64,000 bases of DNA from Pseudomonas monteilii NBRC 103158 = DSM 14164 (lineage in GTDB: Bacteria > Pseudomonadota > Gammaproteobacteria > Pseudomonadales > Pseudomonadaceae). Below the pieces are notes generated by a model, which did not search any database, was not told where the DNA came from, and worked only from the letters and a program-made list of their open reading frames with translations. Location of the stretch: positions 1 through 64,000 of the forward strand of contig NZ_BBIS01000044.1 of NCBI RefSeq assembly GCF_000730605.1. Reading direction: 5' to 3'. Shown here one piece after another: positions 15,647 to 24,709 of the stretch. Within the stretch, counting starts at the first letter, position 1; each line of letters opens with the position of its first letter. Both the position numbers and the translations under genes were made by a program.

Positions 15647-17131
15647 TCAGATCACGAACAAATCCACAAACCGGTGCACCGCCATCCCTTCCAGCGTTTG
15701 CTGGTCCTTGCACACCTCCAGTACCTCCCCACACCGCTGGCGCGCAAACCGCGTTGCCAGGTTGGCCCTGAACTTGGCCTCCAGCAGGGGTATGCCCTCC
15801 CCTCGCCGCCGCCGGTGCCCGATAGGGTATTCCACCACCACCTGCTCGGTACTGCTGCCATCCTTGAAGAACACCTGCAGCGCATTGGCGATGGAGCGCT
15901 TGTCCGGCTCCAAGTACTCGCGGCTGAAGCGCGGGTCTTCCACCACTTCCATCTTCTCGCGCAGGCGGTCGATGCTGGGGTGGTTGGCATGGAAGGTGTC
16001 TTCATAGTGCTCCGCCACCAGATGCCCGAAGATCAACGGCACTGCCACCATGTACTGCAGACAGTGGTCACGGTCAGCGGCATTGGCCAGCGGGCCGCTC
16101 TTGGAAATGATGCGGATTGCCGACTCCTGGGTGGTGATGACGATGCGGTCGATTTCATGCAGGCGGTTACGTACCCGAGGGTGCAGGGTAACTGCCGCTT
16201 CGCAGGCAGTCTGGGCGTGAAATTCGGCAGGAAAGCTGACCTTGAACAGCACGTTTTCCATCACGTAGCTGCCCAAGGCCTGAGGCAGACGCAGTTCGTA
16301 CTGCCCGGCGGGCTTGAGCGCCAGATCCTTGTTGGTATGGCTGAACGATACGTCGTAGAAGCCCCATTGTGGCGCCGTGAGCACACCCGGCACGCCCATC
16401 TCACCGCGCAGGGCGATATCGGCCAGGCGCACGCCACGGCTGGACGCATCACCTGCGGCCCAGGACTTGCGTGAGCCAGCATTGGGCGCGTGCCGATAGG
16501 TACGCAGGGCCTGGCCATCGACGAAGGCATGGGACAACGCCGAGAGCATCTGTTCGCGGTTGGCGCCCATCAACCTGGCGCACACGGCAGTCGAGGCCAC
16601 TTTTACTAAAATGACGTGATCGAGACCGACGCGGTTGAACGAGTTTTCCAGTGCCAGCACGCCCTGGATCTCATGGGCCATGACCATGGCTTCGAGCACA
16701 TCACGCATCAGCAGCGGTTTTTCACCTGCGGCCACGCGCTTCTGCGACAGGTGATCGGCAACGGCCAGGATACCGCCCAGGTTGTCCGAGGGGTGAGCCC
16801 ATTCGGCCGCGAGCCAGGTGTCGTTGTAATCCAGCCAGCGCACGGTGCAGCCGATGTCCCAGGCCGCCTTGACCGGGTCGAGCCGGTAGGCGGTACCGGG
16901 GACGCGGGCAGCATTGGGCACCAGCGTGCCCTCCACCTGAGGGCCGAGCAGTTTGGTACATTCGGGAAAGCGCAGGGCCAGCAGGCCGCAGCCCAGGGTG
17001 TCCATCAGGCAGTTGCGTGCGGTGTCGAGGGCTTCGGCGGAATCGACCCGGTAGCCGAGGGCGTAGTCGGCCAGGGTTTGCAGCACCCGGTCGTAGTCCG
17101 GGCGGTCGTTCAGGTCAACGTTGGCGCTCAT
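15647..17131 (-). CDS. prpD: 2-methylcitrate dehydratase PrpD, 494 aa
   Basis: PrpD dehydrates (2S,3S)-2-methylcitrate to 2-methyl-cis-aconitate without an iron-sulfur cluster. It belongs to the MmgE/PrpD family: the LMDTLGCGLLAL, RWLDYNDTWLAAEWAHPSDNLGG and MAHEIQGVLALENSFN motifs are all present. The length is right. It is the last gene of the methylcitrate operon, 72 bases after prpF. The operon also encodes AcnD, which dehydrates the same substrate with a cluster, so this operon holds two 2-methylcitrate dehydratases, as in other AcnD/PrpF organisms. Confidence 0.96.
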   Translation of the reverse strand: MSANVDLNDRPDYDRVLQTLADYALGYRVDSAEALDTARNCLMDTLGCGLLALRFPECTKLLGPQVEGTLVPNAARVPGTAYRLDPVKAAWDIGCTVRWLDYNDTWLAAEWAHPSDNLGGILAVADHLSQKRVAAGEKPLLMRDVLEAMVMAHEIQGVLALENSFNRVGLDHVILVKVASTAVCARLMGANREQMLSALSHAFVDGQALRTYRHAPNAGSRKSWAAGDASSRGVRLADIALRGEMGVPGVLTAPQWGFYDVSFSHTNKDLALKPAGQYELRLPQALGSYVMENVLFKVSFPAEFHAQTACEAAVTLHPRVRNRLHEIDRIVITTQESAIRIISKSGPLANAADRDHCLQYMVAVPLIFGHLVAEHYEDTFHANHPSIDRLREKMEVVEDPRFSREYLEPDKRSIANALQVFFKDGSSTEQVVVEYPIGHRRRRGEGIPLLEAKFRANLATRFARQRCGEVLEVCKDQQTLEGMAVHRFVDLFVI

Positions 17132-17152
17132 ATCCAGCTCCCTTCAGAATTG

Positions 17153-17174
17153 CCGGGGCTGCTATGCAGCCCCA
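17153..17174. repeat. GGGGCTGC hairpin between prpF and prpD
   Basis: The sequence GGGGCTGCTATGCAGCCCC forms a hairpin with no T tract after it on the minus strand. Near-identical hairpins lie at 27232 and 29515. Within an operon it could stop exonucleases or weaken read-through into prpD. Confidence 0.55.
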
Positions 17175-17203
17175 ACTAACTAAAGCCGAGCGCCAGTGGT
17201 GCG

Positions 17204-18394
17204 TTAGAAGCTATCGCCAGGCACGCGAACCCAGCCCTCCATCAGCACGCGAGCACTGCGGCTCATGATTGCCTTGGTCACTGTCCACTCACCATTCACC
17301 TGACGCGCCTCGGCCCCGACCCGCAAGGTGCCCGAGGGGTGGCCGAAACGCACGGCGCTACGCTCACCCCCGCCAGCCGCGAGGTTGACCAGCGTGCCCG
17401 GAATGGCCGCCGCAGTGCCAATCGCCACCGCAGCCGTCCCCATCATCGCATGGTGCAGCTTACCCATGGACAAAGCGCGCACCAGCAGGTCGATATCACC
17501 CGCTTGCACCGCCTTGCCACTGGACGCAGTGTAGGTGCTCGGCGGCGCAACGAACGCCACTTTTGGCGTGTGCTGACGTCCGGCTGCCTGGTCGACGTTT
17601 TCAATCAGGCCCATGCGCACGGCACCGTATGCACGAATGGTCTCGAAACGCAGCAGCGCCTGAGGGTCCCCGTTGATGGCGTCCTGCAGTTCTGCGCCGG
17701 TATAACCGATATCGGCCGCATTGACGAAGATGGTCGGAATGCCGGCATTGATCAGGGTGGCCTTGAACGTACCCACGCCCGGCACCTCCAGCTCATCGAT
17801 CAGGTTACCGGTCGGGAACATCGAACCGCCGTCACCGTCTTCGTCGGCTGCCGGGTCGAGAAACTCCAGCTGCACCTCGGCCGCCGGGAAGGTCACCCCG
17901 TCCAGCTCGAAATCGCCGGTTTCCTGCACTTCACCTTCGGTGATCGGCACATGGGCGATGATGGTCTTGCCGATGTTGGCCTGCCAGATGCGCACCGTGG
18001 CGATGCCGTTGCGTGGAATGCGCGCCGCGTCCACCAGGCCACTGCTGATGGCGAACGAACCGACCGCCGCAGACAGGTTGCCGCAGTTGCCGCTCCAGTC
18101 GACAAACGCCTTGTCGATACTGACCTGGCCGAACAGGTAGTCCACATCATGCCCGGGCTTGATGCTTTGCGACAGGATCACGGTCTTGCTGGTGCTGGAG
18201 GTGGCACCGCCCATGCCGTCGATCTGCTTGCCGTAAGGGTCGGGGCTACCGATTACCCGCAACAGCAGCGCATCGCGGGCCGGCCCCGGGATTTGCGCCT
18301 GCTCGGGCAGGTCTTGCAGGCGGAAGAACACACCCTTGCTGGTGCCGCCACGGATGTAGGTGGCGGGGATTTTCACTTGCGGTACATGTGCCAT
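17204..18394 (-). CDS. prpF: 2-methylaconitate cis-trans isomerase PrpF, 396 aa
   Basis: PrpF isomerises the trans-2-methylaconitate made by AcnD to the cis form. It has the diaminopimelate-epimerase-like fold. I see YIRGGTSKGVFFR at the start, GSPDPYGKQIDGMGGATSST, and SGNCGNLSAAVG, the region around the conserved cysteine. The ATG at 18394 (MAHVPQVKIP) follows AGGAC; the ORF extends 20 codons further without support. It sits 13 bases downstream of acnD, its usual partner. Confidence 0.96.
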   Translation of the reverse strand: MAHVPQVKIPATYIRGGTSKGVFFRLQDLPEQAQIPGPARDALLLRVIGSPDPYGKQIDGMGGATSSTSKTVILSQSIKPGHDVDYLFGQVSIDKAFVDWSGNCGNLSAAVGSFAISSGLVDAARIPRNGIATVRIWQANIGKTIIAHVPITEGEVQETGDFELDGVTFPAAEVQLEFLDPAADEDGDGGSMFPTGNLIDELEVPGVGTFKATLINAGIPTIFVNAADIGYTGAELQDAINGDPQALLRFETIRAYGAVRMGLIENVDQAAGRQHTPKVAFVAPPSTYTASSGKAVQAGDIDLLVRALSMGKLHHAMMGTAAVAIGTAAAIPGTLVNLAAGGGERSAVRFGHPSGTLRVGAEARQVNGEWTVTKAIMSRSARVLMEGWVRVPGDSF

Positions 18395-18407
18395 GTTCAA
18401 GTCCTGT

Positions 18408-20996
18408 TCAAGCGGTTGCTTCGAGGAAGTCCTGGGCAAAACGCTGCAGCACACCGCCCGCCTCGTAGATCGACACTTCCTCGGCGGTGTCCAGGCGGCA
18501 GGTCACCGGCACTTCCAGGCGCTCGCCATTGGCGCGGGTAACCACCAACGTCAGGGTCGCCCGGGGCGTACGCGCGCCCAGCACGTCATACGTCTCGCTA
18601 CCGTCCAGGCCCAGGGTCTTGCGGTCGGTGCCCGGCTTGAACTCCAGCGGCAGCACCCCCATGCCCACCAGGTTGGTGCGGTGAATGCGCTCGAAACCTT
18701 CGGCCACGATCGCCTCGACACCCGCCAACCGTACACCCTTGGCCGCCCAGTCACGGGACGAACCCTGGCCGTAGTCGGCGCCGGCCACGATGATCAGCGG
18801 CTGCTTGCGCTGCATGTAGGTTTCGATGGCTTCCCACATGCGGGTGACCTTGCCTTCCGGTTCGATACGCGCCAGCGACCCCTGCTTCACGCTGCCGTCT
18901 TCCTTGCGCACCATTTCGTTGAACAGCTTGGGGTTGGCGAAGGTGGCACGCTGGGCGGTCAGGTGGTCGCCACGGTGTGTGGCGTAGGAGTTGAAGTCTT
19001 CTTCCGGCAGGCCCATTTTCGCCAGGTACTCACCGGCGGCACTGTCCAACATGATGGCGTTGGACGGCGACAGGTGGTCGGTGGTGATGTTGTCCGGCAA
19101 CACCGCCAGCGGGCGCATGCCGCGCAGGGTGCGCTCACCGGCCAGGGCACCTTCCCAATAGGGCGGGCGGCGGATGTAGGTGCTCATCGGGCGCCAGTCG
19201 TACAGCGGCGCCACCTTCGGCCCACGGTCTTCCTCGATGGCGAACATCGGGATGTACACCTTGCGGAACTGCTCTGGCTTGACCGCAGCACGCACCACGG
19301 CGTCGATCTCTTCATCGCTCGGCCAGATGTCCTTGAGGCGGATTTCCTTGCCATCGACCACACCCAGCACATCCTTCTCGATGTCGAAGCGGATGGTACC
19401 GGCAATGGCATAGGCCACCACCAGTGGCGGGGACGCCAGGAAGGCCTGCTTGGCATACGGGTGGATACGCCCATCGAAGTTGCGGTTACCCGAAAGCACG
19501 GCGGTGGCGTACAGGTCGCGGTCGATGATTTCTTGCTGGATTACCGGGTCCAGGGCGCCGGACATGCCGTTGCAAGTGGTGCAGGCGAAGGCGACGATAC
19601 CAAAGCCCAGTTGCTCCAGCTCCTTCTCCAGCCCCGCCTCTTCCAGGTACAACTGCACGGCCTTGGAGCCCGGTGCCAGCGACGACTTGACCCAAGGTTT
19701 GCGGGCCAGGCCCAGCTTGTTGGCATTGCGCGCCAGCAGGCCTGCGGCAATCACGTTGCGCGGGTTGCTGGTGTTGGTGCAGCTGGTGATGGCGGCGATG
19801 ATCACCGCGCCGTCAGGCATTTGCCCTGGCACGTCTTCCCAATTGCCGGCAATGCCCTTGGCAGCCAGGTCACTGGTGGCCACGCGCGCGTGTGGGTTGG
19901 ACGGCCCGGCCATGTTGCGCACCACGCTCGACAGGTCGAAGCTCAGGGTGCGCTCGTAGACGGCGCCGCCCAGGCTGTCGGCCCACAGGCCGGCGGCCTT
20001 GGCGTAGGTCTCAACCAGCTTGACCTGCTGCTCTTCGCGGCCGGTCAGGCGCAGGTAGTCGATGGTCTGCTGGTCGATGGCGAACATGGCTGCGGTGGCA
20101 CCGTATTCCGGGGCCATGTTGGAAATGGTGGCGCGGTCGCCCAAGGTCAGGGCGCGGGCACCCTCACCGTGAAACTCCAGATACGCGCCGACCACCTTCT
20201 GCTTGCGCAGGAATTCGGTCAGGGCCAGCACCAGGTCGGTGGCGGTGATGTTCGGTGCCAGCTTGCCAGTCAGCTCGACGCCGACGATTTCCGGCAGGCG
20301 CATCCACGAGGCGCGGCCGAGCATCACGTTTTCCGCTTCCAGGCCGCCCACGCCGATGGCGATCACGCCCAGGGCATCGACATGCGGGGTGTGGCTGTCG
20401 GTGCCGACGCAGGTGTCCGGGTAGGCCACGCCACGGTCGTTGTGAATCACTGGCGACATCTTCTCCAGGTTGATCTGGTGCATGATGCCGTTGCCCGGCT
20501 GGATCACGTCGACGTTCTTGAACGCCTTCTTGGTCCAGTTGATGAAGTGGAAGCGGTCTTCGTTGCGGCGGTCTTCGATGGCACGGTTCTTTTCGAACGC
20601 CTGCGGATCGAAGCCACCGCACTCGACGGCCAGCGAGTGGTCGACGATCAGCTGCACCGGCACCACCGGGTTGACCGCAGCCGGGTCACCGCCTTTGTCG
20701 GCAATGGCATCACGCAGGCCAGCAAGGTCGACCAGCGCGGTCTGGCCAAGGATGTCGTGGCACACCACGCGGGCCGGGAACCAGGGGAAATCGAGGTCGC
20801 GCTTGCGCTCGATCAGCTGGCTCAGCGAGGCATCGAGGGTGGCCGGGTCGCAGCGGCGCACCAGGTTTTCGGCGAGCACGCGGGAGGTGTATGGCAGGCC
20901 GTCGTAGGCGCCGGGCTTGATCGCCTCGACCGCCGCACGGGCATCGAAGAAGTCCAGGTCGGTGCCTGGCAGGTGCTTGCGGAATGCAGTGTTCAT
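18408..20996 (-). CDS. acnD: Fe/S-dependent 2-methylisocitrate dehydratase AcnD, 862 aa
   Basis: AcnD dehydrates 2-methylcitrate with a [4Fe-4S] cluster. The aconitase A-type layout is clear: cluster cysteines in TSCTNTSNP and CTTCNGMSG, TDSHTPHVDALG in domain 1, and the swivelling domain with GADYGQGSSRDWAAKG. The name AcnD rather than AcnA follows from the operon context with prpC and prpF. The start is uncertain: ATG at 20996 (MNTAFRKHLPG), ATG at 20999 or GTG at 21017; none has a good ribosome site. It follows prpC in the operon. Confidence 0.95.
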   Translation of the reverse strand: MNTAFRKHLPGTDLDFFDARAAVEAIKPGAYDGLPYTSRVLAENLVRRCDPATLDASLSQLIERKRDLDFPWFPARVVCHDILGQTALVDLAGLRDAIADKGGDPAAVNPVVPVQLIVDHSLAVECGGFDPQAFEKNRAIEDRRNEDRFHFINWTKKAFKNVDVIQPGNGIMHQINLEKMSPVIHNDRGVAYPDTCVGTDSHTPHVDALGVIAIGVGGLEAENVMLGRASWMRLPEIVGVELTGKLAPNITATDLVLALTEFLRKQKVVGAYLEFHGEGARALTLGDRATISNMAPEYGATAAMFAIDQQTIDYLRLTGREEQQVKLVETYAKAAGLWADSLGGAVYERTLSFDLSSVVRNMAGPSNPHARVATSDLAAKGIAGNWEDVPGQMPDGAVIIAAITSCTNTSNPRNVIAAGLLARNANKLGLARKPWVKSSLAPGSKAVQLYLEEAGLEKELEQLGFGIVAFACTTCNGMSGALDPVIQQEIIDRDLYATAVLSGNRNFDGRIHPYAKQAFLASPPLVVAYAIAGTIRFDIEKDVLGVVDGKEIRLKDIWPSDEEIDAVVRAAVKPEQFRKVYIPMFAIEEDRGPKVAPLYDWRPMSTYIRRPPYWEGALAGERTLRGMRPLAVLPDNITTDHLSPSNAIMLDSAAGEYLAKMGLPEEDFNSYATHRGDHLTAQRATFANPKLFNEMVRKEDGSVKQGSLARIEPEGKVTRMWEAIETYMQRKQPLIIVAGADYGQGSSRDWAAKGVRLAGVEAIVAEGFERIHRTNLVGMGVLPLEFKPGTDRKTLGLDGSETYDVLGARTPRATLTLVVTRANGERLEVPVTCRLDTAEEVSIYEAGGVLQRFAQDFLEATA

Positions 20997-21072
20997 CATG
21001 GAATCAGGCTCGGTCACAGGAGTCGGAAGGCGCCTGCGCCCCGGTGAGGGGCGGGGTGCCTTTCTTTTCTAA

Positions 21073-22200
21073 TCAGCGCTGTTCGATCGGCACGAACTGG
21101 CGCTGCTCGACGCCGACATACTCGGCACTCGGGCGGATGATGCGGTTGTTGGCGCGCTGTTCGAAGACGTGCGCCGCCCAGCCGGTCAGGCGCGAGCAGA
21201 CGAAGATCGGGGTGAACAGCTTGGTCGGGATACCCATGAAGTGATACGCCGAGGCATGGTAGAAGTCGGCATTGGGGAACAGGCGTTTCTGCTCCCACAT
21301 GGTCTTGTCGATGGCTTCGGAAACCGGGTACAGCACCTTGTCACCCACTTCGTCGGCCAACTGCTTCGACCAGCCCTTGATCACCTCGTTGCGCGGGTCG
21401 GACTCTTTGTAGATCGCGTGGCCAAAGCCCATGATCTTGTCCTTGCGCTCCAGCATGCGCAGCAGCTCGGCGGTGGCGTCCTGCGGGCTCTGGAAACGCT
21501 CGATCAGCTCCATCGCCGCCTCGTTGGCACCGCCGTGCAGTGGGCCGCGCAGCGAGCCGATGGCAGCGGTGACGCAGGAGTACAGGTCGGACAGGGTCGA
21601 GGCACAGACCCGGGCAGTGAAGGTCGAGGCATTGAACTCGTGCTCGGCGTAGAGGATCAGCGACACGTTCATCACCTTGACGTGCAGCTCGCTCGGCTTC
21701 TTGCCATGCAGCAGGTGCAGGAAGTGGCCACCGAGGGTGTCTTCGTCGCTGGTGCAATCGATGCGCACACCCTCATGGGTGAAGCGGTACCAGTAGCACA
21801 TCACGGCCGGGAACAGTGCCAGCAAGCGGTCAGTCTTGTCGCGCTGGGCCTCGAAGGTCAGCTCGGGCTCCAGGGTGCCCAGCACGGAACAACCCGTGCG
21901 CATCACGTCCATCGGGTGAGCGTCACGCGGGATGCGCTCCAGCACCTCCTTCAGTGCTTGCGGCAGGTCACGCAGGCCCTTGAGCTTGCGCTTGTAGTCG
22001 GTCAGTTCGGCCTGGGTTGGCAGCTCACCGTACAGCAGCAGGTAGGCGACCTCTTCGAATTCGGCACCGGCCGCCAGGTCACGCACGTCGTAACCCCGGT
22101 AGGTCAGCCCGGCACAGGCCTGGCCCACGGTCGACAGTGCGGTCTGACCAGCCACTTGGCCGCGCAGGCCTGCGCCACTGAGTACTTTTGCTTCGGCCAT
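21073..22200 (-). CDS. prpC: 2-methylcitrate synthase PrpC, 375 aa
   Basis: PrpC condenses propionyl-CoA with oxaloacetate to 2-methylcitrate. It is a short citrate-synthase-type protein: GPLHGGANEAAME carries the first catalytic histidine, GFGHAIYKESDPRNEV the second, and DFYHASAYHFMG the catalytic Asp. The N-terminus AEAKVLSGAGLRGQVAGQTA is typical of methylcitrate synthases. The ATG is preceded by AGGAGAATC. It is the third gene of the operon, 58 bases after prpB. Confidence 0.96.
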   Translation of the reverse strand: MAEAKVLSGAGLRGQVAGQTALSTVGQACAGLTYRGYDVRDLAAGAEFEEVAYLLLYGELPTQAELTDYKRKLKGLRDLPQALKEVLERIPRDAHPMDVMRTGCSVLGTLEPELTFEAQRDKTDRLLALFPAVMCYWYRFTHEGVRIDCTSDEDTLGGHFLHLLHGKKPSELHVKVMNVSLILYAEHEFNASTFTARVCASTLSDLYSCVTAAIGSLRGPLHGGANEAAMELIERFQSPQDATAELLRMLERKDKIMGFGHAIYKESDPRNEVIKGWSKQLADEVGDKVLYPVSEAIDKTMWEQKRLFPNADFYHASAYHFMGIPTKLFTPIFVCSRLTGWAAHVFEQRANNRIIRPSAEYVGVEQRQFVPIEQR

Positions 22201-22258
22201 GGTGATTCTCCTTTCTTGAATTTGTTATGGATGCTTTCTGGCTAATTCAGGGTGTTGC

Positions 22259-23149
22259 TCAGCCCTTCTTCTGGGCAAACAGCGCATCGAGGCTCTGCTC
22301 GAAGGCGTGGTAACCAATGGCATCGTAGAGCTCCATGCGGGTCTGCATGGTGTCGATCACGTTCTTCTGCGTGCCGTCGCGGCGCAGTGCGGTGTACACG
22401 TTCTCGGCTGCCTTGTTCATGGCACGGAACGCCGACAGCGGGTACAGCACCAGCGACACGTCGACCGAGGCCAGCTCTTCGGTGGTGTACAGCGGCGTGG
22501 CGCCGAACTCGGTGATGTTGGCCAGGATCGGTGCCTTCACCCGGTCAGCGAACGTCTTGTACATCTGCAGTTCGGTAATGGCTTCCGGGAAGATCATGTC
22601 GGCGCCAGCCTCGATACAGGCCTCGGCACGGTCCAGGGCAGCGTTCAGGCCTTCGACGGCCAGGGCATCGGTACGCGCCATGATCACGAAGCTGTCATCA
22701 GTGCGGGCATCGACGGCGGCCTTGATGCGGTCGACCATTTCCTGCTGGCTGACGATTTCCTTGTTCGGGCGGTGACCACAGCGCTTGGCGCCCACCTGAT
22801 CCTCGATATGGATGGCGGCAGCACCGAACTTGCTCATCGAACGCACGGTACGGGCAACGTTGAAAGCCGAGGCCCCGAAGCCGGTGTCGACATCCACCAG
22901 CAGCGGCAGGTCGCACACGTCGGTGATGCGGCGCACGTCGGTGAGCACGTCGTCGAGGCCACTGATGCCCAGGTCCGGCAGGCCCAAGGAGCCGGCGGCC
23001 ACGCCGCCACCGGACAGGTAGATGGCCTTGAAGCCGGCGCGCTTGGCCAGCAGGGCATGGTTGGCGTTGATGGTGCCAACCACCTGCAGCGGGTGTTCAG
23101 CGGCAACGGCGTCGCGGAAACGCTGACCGGGGGTGCTCTTCACAGTCAT
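22259..23149 (-). CDS. prpB: 2-methylisocitrate lyase PrpB, 296 aa
   Basis: PrpB cleaves 2-methylisocitrate to pyruvate and succinate, the last step of the cycle. It belongs to the isocitrate-lyase/PEP-mutase superfamily: KRCGH (residues 122-126, catalytic Cys124), the metal-binding DVDTGFG (86-92) and IHIEDQ motifs, and MARTDALAVEG. It overlaps the regulator gene by 4 bases (ATGA), so the two are translationally coupled. Confidence 0.97.
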   Translation of the reverse strand: MTVKSTPGQRFRDAVAAEHPLQVVGTINANHALLAKRAGFKAIYLSGGGVAAGSLGLPDLGISGLDDVLTDVRRITDVCDLPLLVDVDTGFGASAFNVARTVRSMSKFGAAAIHIEDQVGAKRCGHRPNKEIVSQQEMVDRIKAAVDARTDDSFVIMARTDALAVEGLNAALDRAEACIEAGADMIFPEAITELQMYKTFADRVKAPILANITEFGATPLYTTEELASVDVSLVLYPLSAFRAMNKAAENVYTALRRDGTQKNVIDTMQTRMELYDAIGYHAFEQSLDALFAQKKG

Positions 23150-23862
23150 TTCTCACCTCGTGGGCTGTTGTTGTGGGCGTCCAGGTAGTGACGCTCGATA
23201 TTGCGCTTGGACGCGCCGATGTGGCGGCGCATCAGGAGTTCGGCCAGTTCGCCGTCACGGTCGGCGATGGCATCGAGAATGCGGTGGTGCTCGGAAAAAG
23301 CCTGGCGTGGGCGGTTGGGCGTGGCCGAGAACTGGATGCGGTACATGCGCACCAATTGGTACAGCTCGCCACACAGCATCTTGACCAGGGTCTGGTTGCC
23401 GCTGCCCTGGATGATCCGGTAATGGAAGTCGTAGTCGCCTTCCTGCTGGTAATAACCCAGGCCGGCCTGGAACGCTGCATCGCGCTCGTGGGTGTCAAGC
23501 ACCCGGCGCAGCTCGTCGATGTCTGCTTGGCTCATGCGCTCGGCGGCCAGCCGGCAGGCCATGCCTTCGAGCGATTCACGGATTTCGTACAGCTCGATCA
23601 GCTCGGCGTGGTTGAGTGACACAACCCGCGCCCCCACATGCGGCACGCGCACCAGCAGACGCTGGCCTTCGAGGCGGTGAATGGCCTCGCGCAGCGGCCC
23701 GCGGCTGATGCCATAGGTGCGCGCCAGCTCCGGCTCGGAGATCTTGCTGCCGGGGGCGATTTCACCTTTGACGATGGCCGCCTGGATGCGCCGGAAGACG
23801 TTTTCGGAAAGGGTTTCCGTTTCGTCTGCCTGCACCGGGCTGGGGGTGGAAAGGTCCTGCAT
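23146..23862 (-). CDS. GntR-family (FCD) regulator of the methylcitrate operon, 238 aa
   Basis: The N-terminal winged helix-turn-helix has the GntR pattern (ENVFRRIQAAIVKGEIAPGS, then ISEPELARTYGISRGPLREA, residues 17-60). The C-terminal FCD domain has the metal-binding histidines spread through HNAELIEL..., YYQQEGDYDFHYRI and SEHHRILDAI. I chose ATG at 23862 (MQDLSTP) because AAGGTG precedes it; the ORF can extend 28 codons. It is the first gene of the operon and so probably autoregulated. The effector may be a methylcitrate-cycle intermediate, as in other prp regulators (inference). Confidence 0.92.
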   Translation of the reverse strand: MQDLSTPSPVQADETETLSENVFRRIQAAIVKGEIAPGSKISEPELARTYGISRGPLREAIHRLEGQRLLVRVPHVGARVVSLNHAELIELYEIRESLEGMACRLAAERMSQADIDELRRVLDTHERDAAFQAGLGYYQQEGDYDFHYRIIQGSGNQTLVKMLCGELYQLVRMYRIQFSATPNRPRQAFSEHHRILDAIADRDGELAELLMRRHIGASKRNIERHYLDAHNNSPRGEK

Positions 23863-23864
23863 AT

Positions 23865-23872
23865 TGTCGACA
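23865..23872. promoter_or_regulatory. TGTCGACA palindrome beside the regulator start codon
   Basis: The octamer TGTCGACA (within ATATTGTCGACACC) lies between the AAGGTG ribosome site and the ATG at 23862. A bound repressor would block translation-start access or elongation. It matches the core of the site at 23936. Confidence 0.5.
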
Positions 23873-23935
23873 CCTTGAAAAACTCTTCGCCAGAAATTAA
23901 CGAACAGAGCCCTCCAAGTCAAAGACAAAATGAAT

Positions 23936-23947
23936 ATTGTCGACAAT
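23936..23947. promoter_or_regulatory. ATTGTCGACAAT operator candidate
   Basis: A perfect 12-bp palindrome, 73 bp centre to centre (about seven helical turns) from the second TGTCGACA. It lies at the likely promoter of the prp operon, where a GntR/FCD dimer would be expected to bind. Confidence 0.55.
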
Positions 23948-24167
23948 CGTCTAAGAACGAACTATCACCCTCTCGATGCTGTCAGATCGCGCACCGCTGG
24001 CGTCAAGACGTCGGCGTGATAGAATGCCGCGCCTCCGATGGGGTATGGATAGCCTGTCTGTCATCCATTCATGCTTGTTGACAGATAAACGAGGAAGCTT
24101 GCGCAGTCGTTGCCAGTCGCCTTGCCCTTAACATAGCCCGAACCTTGCACTGCACCGCGCCAGGATT

Positions 24168-24704
24168 ATGAGACTTACACCCGTTTTATTGCTGCTATGC
24201 CTCACCCTGCTACCGGCCCTTGGCCAGGCGGCGGGCAAGACCGTGTATGGTCTCAACGAATACGCCCGCCTGGGCGACCTGGACCTGGAAGTGGCCGCCA
24301 AGCTCGACACCGGTGCCAAGACCGCATCGCTCAGCGCCCGCGACATCAAGCGTTTCAAGCGCAACGGCGAAAGCTGGGTGCGCTTCTACCTGGCCATCGA
24401 TGCGGCGCACTCGCACCCGATCGAACGTCCACTGGCACGCGTGAGCAAGATCAAGCGCCGGGCCGGCGACTATGATGCCGAATCGGGCAAGGCCTATACC
24501 GCCCGCCCGGTCATCGAACTCGAAATCTGCATGGGCCAGGCCATGCGCACCATCGAAGTCAACCTCACCGACCGCAGCGCGTTCCAGTTCCCGCTGCTGA
24601 TCGGCTCCGAGGCGCTCAAGCACTTCGACGCGCTGGTCGACCCAAGCCTTAAATATGCGGCCGGCAAACCTGCCTGTGCCACCGACGCTCCCAAAGCAGA
24701 GTAA
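24168..24704 (+). CDS. Secreted RimB-type protease-like protein, 178 aa
   Basis: A signal peptide (residues 1 to about 22, LLLCLTLLPALGQAA) is followed by the small domain annotated as ATP-dependent zinc protease or RimB-like. Its key motif is AAKLDTGAKTASLSA with Asp47-Thr48-Gly49-Ala50, which looks like the active-site loop of retropepsin-type aspartic proteases rather than a zinc site. Later come GKAYTARPVIEL and LIGSEALKHFDALVDPS, typical of the family. The protein should act in the periplasm. It is five bases upstream of the membrane-protein gene and is the first gene of a three-gene operon. Confidence 0.85.
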   Translation: MRLTPVLLLLCLTLLPALGQAAGKTVYGLNEYARLGDLDLEVAAKLDTGAKTASLSARDIKRFKRNGESWVRFYLAIDAAHSHPIERPLARVSKIKRRAGDYDAESGKAYTARPVIELEICMGQAMRTIEVNLTDRSAFQFPLLIGSEALKHFDALVDPSLKYAAGKPACATDAPKAE

Positions 24705-24709
24705 TCCCG

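Larger units (their letters stand above)
23863..24167. other. Divergent promoter region of the prp operon and the ligase/protease operon
   Basis: The 305 bases carry no gene. They hold the start-overlapping and upstream operators of the GntR regulator (next entries) and, further right, the promoter of the plus-strand protease-like gene. No RNA gene is seen. Confidence 0.4.

Noticed and set aside
18360..21047. Plus-strand frame of 895 codons opposite acnD
   Set aside because: Shadow of acnD: composition is unlike a real protein and no ribosome site is present.
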